A stretch of 64,000 bases of DNA from Chara braunii (Eukaryota > Streptophyta > Charophyceae > Charales > Characeae). The translations under genes and the position numbers were made by a program. Of this stretch, positions 27,624 to 36,907 are shown piece after piece. Location of the stretch: assembly GCA_003427395.1 (NCBI GenBank), contig BFEA01000291.1, positions 1,005,204-1,069,203 on the forward strand, written 5' to 3'. Each line of letters starts with the position of its first letter. The stretch's first letter is position 1. Below the pieces are notes generated by a model that had not been told where the DNA came from, did no database searches, and saw nothing but the letters and a program-made list of their open reading frames with translations.

Positions 27624-29090
27624 GAAATTTCCGGAAGGTCTGGTTATGGGGTTGTCCCACCGCAGCCACTTCCAGAGGGGGGGCGGGAATTAACCCATCC
27701 TATGTGATGACTACCCGTAGCCGCTTGCAAGAAGAAGGCCATGGCGGATAAATCTTTAGGAATGCGGTGTCGAGGCATAGGCGGAGGAGGAGGTGAAGAA
27801 GCCTCGACAAGATACGGTGAACACTGAACAGGGCGGAATCCAGTACGAGAGGGGGAGAAGGAGCAAAAGTTTAAGGGAAAAAAAAAAAAAAAAAAAAAAA
27901 AAGGAAGAGCAGAGAGGAGCGTCCACAGAGAACTCTAACAGTCTCTACGTTTGCTTGAGGCTTAGGCCCTAGGGCATATTTTCGCACTAGGGCTTTCTCG
28001 ACAAAGCTGTGGACGTGATTGCAGTCAGATTCATCCAAGTCGTCTGTGCGTGATTGCAGTTAGATTCATCTAGCTCTGCCAGTGACGGGGTTTGCTGTCA
28101 GATGCATTACGAACGTGCTGTTAGATTCATCTAGCTCTGCCAGTGACGGGGTTTGCTGTCCGATGCATTACGAACGTGCTGTGTGTGTCAAATGCCCTTC
28201 CACTGCTGAGGAGCCCACCTGTGGCAATCGTGCACATTCGAACAATAAGGCAACCCCCCGCCCCCCCGCGGGGGTCAGGGCGGGGGGTGGGGGGACGCGG
28301 GGGGTAATTACTGAGGAGCCCACCCAAAGGGTGTCAAACCATAGCTTGAGGATTTTACTGCTGAGGAGCCCAGCTATGGCTGTGTGACCCTTGCCCCTCC
28401 TCGTTTTGGCATACTATACTACTCCTCACTGCCCTCAGTGTCTCATCTCTCCCCGTTCCTGTACTCCCCACCCTCCGTCCTCCTCTCCTATCCATAACTC
28501 CTTTTTCTTTTTTTTTAACAACGATCGCGATAATATTTCATAATCACTTCGTGCTTTGGCCGCACTCCTTTTTTTTTATTTTTTTTTAACAACGATCGCG
28601 ATAATATCTCACAATCACTGTGTGCTTTGGCCGCACTCTAGTCTTCAAGCCTCGTATTTTCTTTCCTCCATTTCGGTTTCGAAGTTCGAACCATTTCTTT
28701 TCCCTTTTTTTCCCTTTCTTTCTCCTTCTGGAAACCAGGCAATCTTCCAAGCCTAATACTGTAGTCAATCATCGAGGAGCAGAAGATGGCAGGGGAGAAA
28801 ATATAGTTCAGAGGGGTGAAAGGGGGGGGAGGAGGACAAGGAGGGGAGGGACAGGAAGAGGAGAAAGGAGGTGGTGGAGCAAGAGGAGGCGGCGGCGGAG
28901 GAGGAGGCGGCGGAGGAGGAGGACAAAACAATAAAAAACGGATTATGAGAAGCTGGAAGACGGTAAAGTAGGCAAAAAAAAAAAACAAAAAAAAAAACGA
29001 GGCTACGCGTGGAATGCCACGCAGCCCATGCTGATGTTGCTAGAGAAGGGAGTAGCGAGTGGCATTCGACGTGGGGACCAACGTTTTCCA
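27620..29090. other. tandem duplications and G-rich DNA, no recognised gene
   Basis: A 61-bp unit is duplicated at 28060-28120 and 28121-28181 (two differences). AACAACGATCGCGATAATAT and its flank are duplicated at 28517-28567 and 28588-28638. CCCCCCGCCCCCCCGCGGGG with GGGCGGGGGGTGGGGGG (28252-28303) can fold as hairpin or G-quadruplex. GGA/GGC purine-rich DNA fills 28800-28925. Open frames there are low complexity. Confidence 0.7.
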
Positions 29091-29099
29091 ATCACGTAC

Positions 29100-29580
29100 T
29101 ACATGCAATCGGGTACATGATGGGTACATCCAATCGGCCTGGTTCAGTGGGTAGACAGTACACTCAATGCCAGTGTAACTTTGAGATCGCTCCGAGTGGC
29201 ACACGGTCGCAGATCTGATACCAAATGTTATGTAGCCGATTGGATTTTTTCCAATTTTACCCTCAATCCAGTGTAACTGGTTATGTACCCGATTGGGTGT
29301 TGTACGAACTTGTACCCAATCGGGCCCCGGTAGCTCAGTTGGTACATCCATGATCCCCCCGCGGGCCGCAATTTTGAGATACCTCCACTGAGTCACCAGG
29401 CGAATGTGGCAAACGGGCCTCGCTCAGTGGGTACACTCAATGGCAGTGTTAAACTGTTGATATACAGAGCCCAGTAAGGATCCAGATGCAATCAGTTAAT
29501 CAGATAAACAGAATCAGATAATTCTGAATTGCCTGGGGCCGATGAGCTCGAAGATGGTTGAAACTTACATTCCAGAGTCC
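29100..29580 (+). mobile_element. tRNA-derived SINE-like copies
   Basis: GGTAGCTCAGTTGGTACATC (29331) fits the Pol III box A. Nearby diverged copies of the head appear at about 29138 and 29420 (CTCAGTGGGTACACTCAATGGCAGTGTT). The body runs ATACAGAGCCCAGTAAGGAT, AATCAGATAAACAGAATCAG and AATTCTGAATTGCCTGGGGC. The same order is found at 51850-52000. Box B is weak. Short repeats of ACCCAATCGGG separate the heads. Confidence 0.6.
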
Positions 29581-29856
29581 GACCCCCTCAGGGGCAGAAA
29601 GCCCGCTGACTCGGCGATGAGAATGATAATTAGAAAACACGAAAGCAGGGGACAATGTAAAAAAAAAAAAAAAAAACAAGTGGACGTGAGTGAGAATTTA
29701 GCTGGGAGAGGACCATTGTTCAGCGAGAGGGTGCTTTAAATTCACCTTTCCCTCAACGGTTCAACCGGTACTTAAAGCACCTAATGTTGCTGATTGCACT
29801 GGCAGCAGCATTCACACTCCATAATTGTCCTCTCCTTTCCTAAGTTTCCCGATCAA

Positions 29857-29953
29857 AAGTCGTTCACTGACAGATATAATTTAATGGATCAGCTAATTTA
29901 ATGGTCCTTCGGCTGATCCATATACTGATCCATTAAATTCCATCTGAACGACT
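29857..29953. mobile_element. 97-bp foldback with AAGTCGTTCA ends
   Basis: AAGTCGTTCA on the left is matched by TGAACGACTT on the right, and inner ATAATTTAATGGATCAG pairs with CTGATCCATTAAAT. A small MITE or hairpin. It is not related in sequence to the CCGTCTTC family. Confidence 0.65.
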
Positions 29954-30029
29954 TCTCTTTTTTATCATGGCAATAACGTCCGTCGTCCTTCGGCTTCAAA
30001 GTCCCTTAAAGATACCCATTCCATTAAAT

Positions 30030-30660
30030 CCATTCAATTCAATTCAATTCAATTCAATTCAATCGAGCCCAAAAAACCAGGTGTGAAGCCCTGAAACAAA
30101 GACACAAACAGGTGTGAAGCCCCCAGAAAACAGGTGTAAAACCCTTAAGACGACACACTACAAAAAAGGTACGAGGCAAAACAGGTGCGCAACCCCAGAA
30201 AACCGATGTGACGGCATGACGCCTTACAAAACAGGTGTAAAACCCTAGACAGACGACACCCTAGAAAACACCCTAGAAAAGAGGTGTGAAGCCCCAGAGA
30301 ACAGGTGTGACGTCCTACAAAACACGTCTGAAGCCCCAGAAAACAGGTGTAAGAGTCCCTAGACTATACACCCTAGAAAACAGGTATGACGCCCTAGAAA
30401 ACAGGTGTGAAGCCCCAGAAAACGAAGTAATTGCTATACTATTCTAATGATAATTATTGAAGAAAATTTTAATTGTACTCTTATAATTGTTATTCTTATA
30501 ACTTGAGGTGAGAAGCTCTAGAAAGAAGACATCCTAGAAAACAGGTGTGCCGCCCTTCAAAGCAGACACCCCAGAAAACAGCTGTGAAAACGTACAAAAA
30601 AGGTATACACAGGTATACAGCCGCAGAAATCAGGTATGAAGCCCTACAAAACTAGTGCAC
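30030..30660. repeat. (ATTCA)n followed by an AGAAAACAGGTGTGAAGCCCC minisatellite
   Basis: A pentamer run (30034-30062) is followed by about 20-bp units (AGAAAACAGGTGTGAAGCCC and variants with CCTAG or GACG), from 30075 to 30425 and again from 30505 to 30655. An AT-rich 80-bp insertion splits the array. Units are variable, so the array is old. Noncoding. Confidence 0.85.
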
Positions 30661-30812
30661 ATTACATTCCCTTCAATCCTTCCTAATGTGCAGCGTGGGG
30701 GGGGCACGACGTTCAACGGGAAAGAAACACGCTTGAATTCATTCACAGTAGGGGTAATCGCCAACATTCAATTTAAATTTGATGTTCCTGTGAAACTATC
30801 ACGAAACAGTTC

Positions 30813-31151
30813 CAAAACTTACCCCGCAAAGCACTAGAAAACTAGTGTCCGAAGGCAGGAAAAAGGTATCAGCATGCATTCTAGTTATTTTTTGCCAGTT
30901 CTGTCTTGTCTTTTCTCGATGTTTTGGCAGCAGCAGACTGCATACATTTTCCTCTAGCCTCTTGGCCTACGTGTTTTAAGTATCAAAACTTACCCCGCAA
31001 AGCACTAAAAACTAGTGTCCGAAGGCAGGAAAAAGGCATACAGCATGCATTCTAGTTTTTTTTTGCCAGTTCTGTCTTGTCTTTTCTCGATGTTTTGGCA
31101 GCAGCAGACTGCATACATTTACCTCTAGCCTCTTGGCCTACGTGTTTTAAG
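30813..31151. repeat. 171-bp tandem duplication
   Basis: CAAAACTTACCCCGCAAAGC starts both copies (30813 and 30984), and both end TGGCCTACGTGTTTTAAGTA. They differ at a handful of positions. ACTAGTGTCCGAAGGCAGGA lies inside each. No coding content is recognised; 31160-31600 is also without a gene. Confidence 0.9.
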
Positions 31152-31612
31152 TACCTTCCTAATTGTAAAAGGGCGACGCCCTGCAGGCTGGAGATATCAT
31201 CATTCAACTGACCGGCACCTGTTCAACAGTTTCAACAGTTCCTTACTCCCAATTGGTCAAATTTGGTCGTGCTCAAGGGCGTCCGCTAAGCTAAGCAACA
31301 CCCACGGACTAGTAGCCAGGTCCCAGAACACTTGGGCCCCGGCACTTGGGCCCAACACCTAGGCCTCAACTCAGTAACACCCAAGAGGCAGCGAGAGAAA
31401 CACCATAGAATAGGGCCCCAACTTTCCCCCAGCTAAACGAACATGGAACTGTTCCTCTCAAATTGTCTCTACCGTTCACTACCTACCTACCAGTACGTTG
31501 TGAGGTGGCTATGCTCGCGGTGGTTCCCTCTATTTACCCTTAGAAAGAACACAAATACATATAAACATTCAGGGCCCAAGCTAAAAACGGAACTCGTCCT
31601 GCGCAATCTCCC

Positions 31613-31927
31613 TTAAATTGGAACAATACAGAGATTCTGAAGAGTAAATTAGCAAAATGGTCCCTGCACTGCACAAGGATGGTATGCATAAATCTCGCAA
31701 TTAGCAAACGCCTGCTTGAGAAAAAAGGAACGTCGCAAAATGGTCCCTGCACAAGGATGGCATGCATAAATCTCGCAATCAGCAAATGCCCGCTTGAGAA
31801 AAAAGGAACGTCGTTAAAGAAAACAACACCCGTCGTTCGGGACTTCCGTCAAAAGAATTAGAACGATACAGAGAGACAAGATTAGCATGGCCCCTGCGCA
31901 AGGAATCCAAAGATGACACGCATAAAT
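31613..31927 (+). pseudogene. cluster of three U6 snRNA pseudogene copies
   Basis: Copy 1 (31613-31695) starts AATTGGAACAATACAGAG and reads through AGCAAAATGGTCCCTGCA to AAGGATGGTATGCATAAA. Copy 2 (about 31736-31781) is a partial tandem duplicate of copy 1 plus its 3' flank (CTCGCAATCAGCAAATGCCC; spacing about 80 bp). Copy 3 (31856-31927) is closest to real U6: AGAACGATACAGAG, AGATTAGCATGGCCCCTGCG, then GACACGCATAAA, with an inserted AATCCAAA. None has the U6 5' stem-loop or a Pol III upstream promoter in view. Confidence 0.8.
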
Positions 31928-32107
31928 AGAGTAGAACAACAGCCACAGGGCAGCGAGAAAAAAAACACGGACATCGATGGCGACCACCAAATCGCTGCAC
32001 TGTTCATTTCATAATGCATCCTTGCCATACCTATAAGAGGAGGCTGTATCCATCTGCTCGTGCTTGTCATCCACTCATGCAAATGCGACTTTACCCCACA
32101 TACCGTT

Positions 32108-32143
32108 CTCTCTCTCTCTCTCTCTCTCTCCCTCTCTCTCTCT
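32108..32143. repeat. (TC)n microsatellite
   Basis: TC run with one CCC interruption. 31930-32330 otherwise shows no recognised gene. Confidence 0.9.
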
Positions 32144-32756
32144 GTGCACTTATAAATCATATTTCCATAATCCCATTCGCTTCTTCCTTGTTCGTTGAGC
32201 AAGGACTTTTCTTTCTGCGAATACCATTTCGTTTCTGGCAATTCGTATCTGCAAACAAGTCGCACTTACAGAATCCTCACTTCATGACCGTATATTACGA
32301 AGGTTAAACGGTCAGAAATGAAGAATCAGAGTAAGTAGAACTCGTCCCTGATGGCAGAATTAAGTTCACCCTGATAACACCATCTCCAGTGTGCTTTTTC
32401 AGCTTTATAGATACGTTTGCGTGTTTATGTGTGAATGAAGTTATTTTCATTCCACTGCAGAGAAACATACAAAGGGCTGCATCAGCCTGCATGGTGGTCA
32501 TGCTGCTGCTGCTCGTGCTGGTTCTTAAACGACGAAAACGATGACAAGTGCCGAGGAGAGCCGGGAGGGAAGGTAGACGCGACAAATCGTTATCATTCTG
32601 TCATGATTCTGACGACAAGGCGGACGCTCGTAGGCAGTGATGATGAGGATCACAGCATAAGCAGCAGGAAGACTGCGACGAGGAGCCGAAGGACATAGAA
32701 ATGGGTTTGAGCTCGAACAGGTCAAAGAGGTTTACTGATGTATGTACGCTTAATAC

Positions 32757-32878
32757 TTCGCGCGCGCGCGAGCGCGAGAGAGAGAGAGAGAGAGAGAGAC
32801 CACGCACACTTAAATCACACAATAGAGCGGTCGAAATAAACGGCATTTCGGAATTTTCGGGGATACGATTTACGGCCC

Positions 32879-32913
<35 letters not shown>

Positions 32914-33000
32914 CGCACACACAAATTGACACAATAAACCGGTCAAAATATTCGGCATCAATCTCTCGGGGATAGTAAGGATTTACGGCCAACTTCGCCC
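32757..33000. repeat. (CG)n/(GA)n repeats and a ~115-bp degenerate duplication
   Basis: CGCGCGCGCGAGCGCGAGAG runs into GA repeats. The following CACACTTAAATCACACAATA block to TTTACGGCCCAC is repeated after a second GA run (32882-32912) as CACACAAATTGACACAATAA to TTTACGGCCAAC. A third, weaker TTACGGCC copy lies near 33022. Confidence 0.75.
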
Positions 33001-33434
33001 AACAGAACAGGGTAGTGAGTAATTACGGCCGATTTAGAGCAGAAGTTGCTGCAGAGCAAATCTCTGTACCCTAGAGTACTAGAATTCGATATACTTCTTT
33101 TTGTTTTTTTTTCACGCACGCACACATCACACACTCAACACAGATCAAACTGAGGATGTGAGGATTTCCGGCCGGCTTCGGCTTCCAGAGCTTGTGTCAG
33201 TGTCAGACTGTCAGTATGCGCTCACCCGTGCTGAACCCGAGAGATCACAACCAGATCACAACCATGGAGTCGTGGACAACCTTAAACTCTTACGATCTGC
33301 AATGATTCTCTTTGCAACCCTTACACGCTCGTCCGTTATTTCTTACGATCGTTTTGAAACTTCCAGATTTCCAATGCTACATACGTCTCGACTCTAGACC
33401 CCTTGAGACACGCCACGGCGGGACTCTAAAAATA

Positions 33435-33515
33435 TCGACGTGACACTCACGTGACACTCGAAGTGTCATCAACCTTGACGTGACACTAACGTGACACAAA
33501 GTGTCATCAACCTCT
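33435..33515. repeat. GTGACAC/GTGTCA inverted and tandem repeats
   Basis: GACGTGACACTCACGTGACA, then AGTGTCATCAACCT, repeated as GACGTGACACTAACGTGACA, then AGTGTCATCAACCT. Each unit of about 45 bp can form a hairpin. The window from 33520 to 33770 shows no recognised gene. Confidence 0.75.
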
Positions 33516-33776
33516 TGCTCTGCAACGTTTCACCTTTAAAACTACCCTGCGACATCCCTTACCAACGTGATATACAACAATGTCACAACTTTCACCTTAA
33601 ACCTTACCAACGTGAATAGACAACAATTGCCACAACATTCACCTCCTCACCTCCCACTCTCTCAGAACCATTCGTGCATAACTAGACCCGATTCAAGAAC
33701 CTCTGCGACGTTACTATTACACAACCCCTGCCACGTTTCGACTCCGACTGTTCGACCCTCGATACTACCGTCTACT

Positions 33777-33873
33777 GCCTTCCCCCGAATACACCGCACC
33801 TTCAAAATGAACGTATACAAGGTGTGTTTCCAGCCCGATACAGTCAAAAGGGTGCGTTGTGCTCGGGGAAGGC
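33777..33873. mobile_element. foldback MITE, subfamily B
   Basis: GCCTTCCCCCGAATACACCG on the left and GCGTTGTGCTCGGGGAAGGC on the right are near complements. The internal ATGAACGTATACAAGG is shared with the copies at 893 and 62885. CTACCGTCTACT just outside suggests either an extended end or insertion into another copy. Confidence 0.75.
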
Positions 33874-34338
33874 CGGAAGGCCAGAACCTACCTAGTAAGA
33901 CACGGCTACAACCCTCGGCACGTGTGTTCCACCGACCATCATATGATGTGTGCATGTCTTCACAATCTCCGTGGCCCGTGGGTCAAATCCATTTTGTTCT
34001 AACTTCTCCACGCCTTGCGCGACCAAGCCATTAGTCAACGCATCTCGTTTCACCCTCTCGATGCTCAACCCTCGATGCGTTAAAACCGGATACTCAAAAC
34101 CAATTGACCGTTGGTCAACGCATCAACGCAGGACTCGACGAACCACTACAACACCTTAGATATCCCCGTCGTCGACACGTAAGCCGCTCGGCACAACGTC
34201 GGACAAATTCATTTACACGTCCGTTTTATACACAACCTACGGCCGATGCCGCTCGTCTTCTTCCCCCCGGCGTGTCGGCGTTCCCCTGTGAAGCCTCCAA
34301 GGCACACTCTGTCCACTATTCCCAGAGGATGAGTGAGC

Positions 34339-34482
34339 TACCGTCTTCCGCTGAACATAGTGCACTCCATTCTTGACTCGACCTAACAAGAAACATGGCT
34401 AGCATACATTCAACCTAAGCGGAAACATGGCTAGTATACACTCTATATCAGGGCGCGTTATGTTCAGGTGAAGACGGCAGTA
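34339..34482. mobile_element. foldback MITE of the CCGTCTTC family, divergent interior
   Basis: TACCGTCTTCCGCTGAACAT at the left and GTTATGTTCAGGTGAAGACG at the right. The interior contains AACATGGCTAGYATACA twice (34392 and 34426), which other copies lack. It lies 150 bp beyond the stop codon of the SMP gene. Confidence 0.7.
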
Positions 34483-34537
34483 GTCGTCATCGACTCGTCA
34501 ACCTCACTTCCCATTCCATTTCCTTAACCAACCTGAC

Positions 34538-34710
34538 GAGTGAGCCTAAGCATGCGCCTGCGGCTGTTGCTGGGACTGCTCCCTCTGCTGCGAAGTCTCG
34601 GCGTTCTTCTGTGCTATCTCAATAGATGAGTGAGCCTAAGCTTGCGCCTGCGCCTGTTGCTGGGAGTGCTCCCTCTGCTGCAAAGTCTCTGCGTTCTTCT
34701 GTGCTATCTC
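34538..34710. repeat. tandem duplication of the SMP gene's 3' end
   Basis: 83 bases (GAGTGAGCCTAAGC ... CTGTGCTATCTC) occur at 34538-34620 and 34628-34710. The second copy encodes the C-terminal residues and stop of the SMP protein. The first lies downstream, outside the reading frame's end, with six or so differences. It is a local duplication of a coding end. Confidence 0.9.
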
Positions 34711-35256
34711 CATGGCCGTAGCCGCCACGCCTCCAGGTTCCACAATTCCCAGAGGATGAGCCCTCATCTCCACCTGCTGAATGCGCGCCGCATCGGCTGG
34801 CAGAATCGCCTTGTCGTTGTCAAGCCGCTCCTTCACGTCCACCAGAACCTCTCCGAGAGTACGCGGCTGGCCGCCTGCCACGTTATACCCACCGGTCTCT
34901 CCGAGGGGTTGCACTTGCGGGGAAGGCTTACCCTTCTCCCCTTCCTGCTGCTGCTGCTGCTGTTGCGCGGTTTTCGCTGCCAATCCACCATAATCCGCTC
35001 GGATGAGCCCTGAGTTCACATTGAAATTAGCGAAAGACATCGCCTGCGCCCCGATACTCCCTTTCACCGTCTGATGCCCGGTAGCTAGAGATTCCGCAAA
35101 AGCGATCGCCTCCGCGTCGCTGGGCGTGATCGGCTTGCTCACATTCTTGTCCCCTACCATCTGCAAGACATCGCCGATGGTCATAAGGCCCTCAGTCTCT
35201 CCGGGGCGTAGGCTACCCACTCCTCCAGATGCGGCGGCGCCACGTACACCAGCCAT
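34636..35256 (-). CDS. seed maturation protein (SMP domain) LEA protein
   Basis: 206 residues, apparently complete and intronless. Two SMP repeats are visible. The first spans about residues 24-80 (MTIGDVLQMVGDK, ITPSDAEAIAFAES, then QTVKGSIGAQAMS). The second spans about 131-188 (RTLGEVLVDV, LPADAARIQQVEMRA, EPGGVAATAMEIAQKN). This is the layout of LEA_5/SMP proteins, hydrophilic proteins that accumulate on desiccation and in seeds or spores and are thought to protect cellular structures. A poly-Gln linker (98-104) separates the repeats, and the tail is Gln/Ala-rich. The ATG at 35256 has a good context (ACAATGGCT). No signal peptide is seen. A TATA-like box lies at 35665-35673 and a foldback element just beyond it. 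Confidence 0.88.
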   Translation of the reverse strand: MAGVRGAAASGGVGSLRPGETEGLMTIGDVLQMVGDKNVSKPITPSDAEAIAFAESLATGHQTVKGSIGAQAMSFANFNVNSGLIRADYGGLAAKTAQQQQQQQEGEKGKPSPQVQPLGETGGYNVAGGQPRTLGEVLVDVKERLDNDKAILPADAARIQQVEMRAHPLGIVEPGGVAATAMEIAQKNAETLQQREHSQQQAQAQA

Positions 35257-35664
35257 TGTCTTCCTCGTACGTCAAACGAAGACGGGCTACCTTCACAAGA
35301 CAGCCGATCGATCGTCAATCTGAAGCTCACAAGATCACTCCACACTTCAGGGGTAGCGCCACTGACCGAAGCTCACCTTCGCTTTCCTCCTCTCCTTCGT
35401 CCTCCCTACCCGCCTCTCCTCCCACCTCCCTCTTTCTCTGCTCCCTAGCCTTCCCTCCCTCGCCGACCTCCTTTCTCATCTGCTCCTTCAGTGACCGTCA
35501 CCCAATTGTGCGTAGTATCGTTTCGCCTTGACTCGTATTGTGCCGGCTCGTATCGTTCCGACTCCTGTCGTGCCGACTCGCATATATGCAACTCCTCTTT
35601 CTTCTCTTCCTCTTCTCTCTTTCTTCACGTAGCAATGCGTCGTACGCCTGGTCGGGCAGCAAGG

Positions 35665-35673
35665 TGATATATA
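35665..35673 (-). promoter_or_regulatory. TATA-like box of the SMP gene
   Basis: CTATATATC on the minus strand, about 410 bp upstream of the SMP start codon. Distance implies a long 5' UTR or a 5' UTR intron; otherwise it may be incidental. The intervening DNA is CT-rich, as in plant 5' UTRs. Confidence 0.4.
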
Positions 35674-35733
35674 GCCAGAACACAGCAGGTCAAGGTCCCG
35701 CGTCGGGCCGGCCGCCCCGCTTTAGCATCTTTT

Positions 35734-35902
35734 CCCGGGGCCAAGTCCCACTAACAGCAGCTCAACGCCCGAATCTGGACCTGTTTGCGGGGATGTGCAG
35801 AAGATCACGTCGAGTTTCGTCGCCTGAACCACAAACATGTCCAGATTCGCGCGTTGAGGAAACTCAACGGAGTCAACGCTGCTAGTGGGACTTGGCCCCC
35901 GG
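35734..35902. mobile_element. 169-bp foldback element upstream of SMP
   Basis: CCGGGGCCAAGTCCCACTAA ... CGAATCTGGACCTGTTTG on the left is matched in reverse by CAAACATGTCCAGATTCG ... GCTAGTGGGACTTGGCCCCC on the right. Each arm is about 65 bases with a short loop. It is noncoding, and lies about 60 bp upstream of the TATA-like box, so it could influence SMP expression through hairpin RNA or chromatin. Confidence 0.8.
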
Positions 35903-36907
35903 ACCACGGGCCGCTTAGTACCCCGATTCTTTTTTCTTTTTTTCCAAACAAACAAACCGGGCATGAGGGGAGGCACGGGGGATTGGTCCGCTTTATCCCC
36001 TACCGGCCGTCCCCTGGCCGGTATCCTGCAGGCTCGAGGGGCTGTAAAAACACGGCTCTGGTATGCTACGGGTTTCCCCGTATGCCTATAGGTAGGAATA
36101 GTGGTGGGTAGGTAGTGTGAGGAAATTTTTTTTTTTTTTTTTTTGGGAAAAAGCGAGAATTCCATTAAAGACCAATAATCGAGGCCGGGGGCCATGTCCC
36201 ACTTCTCAAGGTTTTGTTCTGGTTTCGAGTGTACATGGCTCCTTGCCATCCGATCTGAAAATCTCACGGCCCTTGTGTGGCCACGTTGGAAAATACACGA
36301 AACGTAAACTAAACCCCCGCTAGTGGGTCAAGGCCTCGGGAATCCTCACAAACAACCCGGACAGACTCGTAACTCGGACTGCTGGGCAAGCCCAGTAGGT
36401 AAACTGTGAGCATCAAGGCTCAACAACACAGCCAAAACTCAACCGACACAACCCTACCCCTCTATATCCAATCATGATATTTTTATATTTTTCCTCTTTT
36501 TCCAAACTTCCCCCTACCTGCCAAGAAAAGTCCTAACCCTCAAGGTGGGCACCTTCCACCCAACACCTCAAACCATCTCCACCCTACTGTCTATTCCTAA
36601 ACTAACCTGAAAACCGAGCAACAGAGAAAAAAGATGTAAAAGCAAAAGAACAGAAGGCCAAACAAAACAAAAGAACAGAAGAAACTGAGAAACAAAAAAA
36701 ACACAGAAGACACAAGCCAGAAAAAGCAAAAGAGAAAAAAAAAACAAAAACAGAAAGAAACAGGTACTAATTCTATTCCCACCCTACTCTCAGCCGGCCT
36801 ACTGCGGCGGTTGGAACCTAACTCAGTTCCACGAACATCTGGACACTCTCAAACCCCACCTCTCTTCTGCCTCCTACTGCGGATACCAACCGAGTGCCCT
36901 GGTTTGT

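Noticed and set aside
30075-30655. Regular repeats considered as a CRISPR array
   Set aside because: The units are contiguous and variable with no unique spacers, and the genome is eukaryotic.
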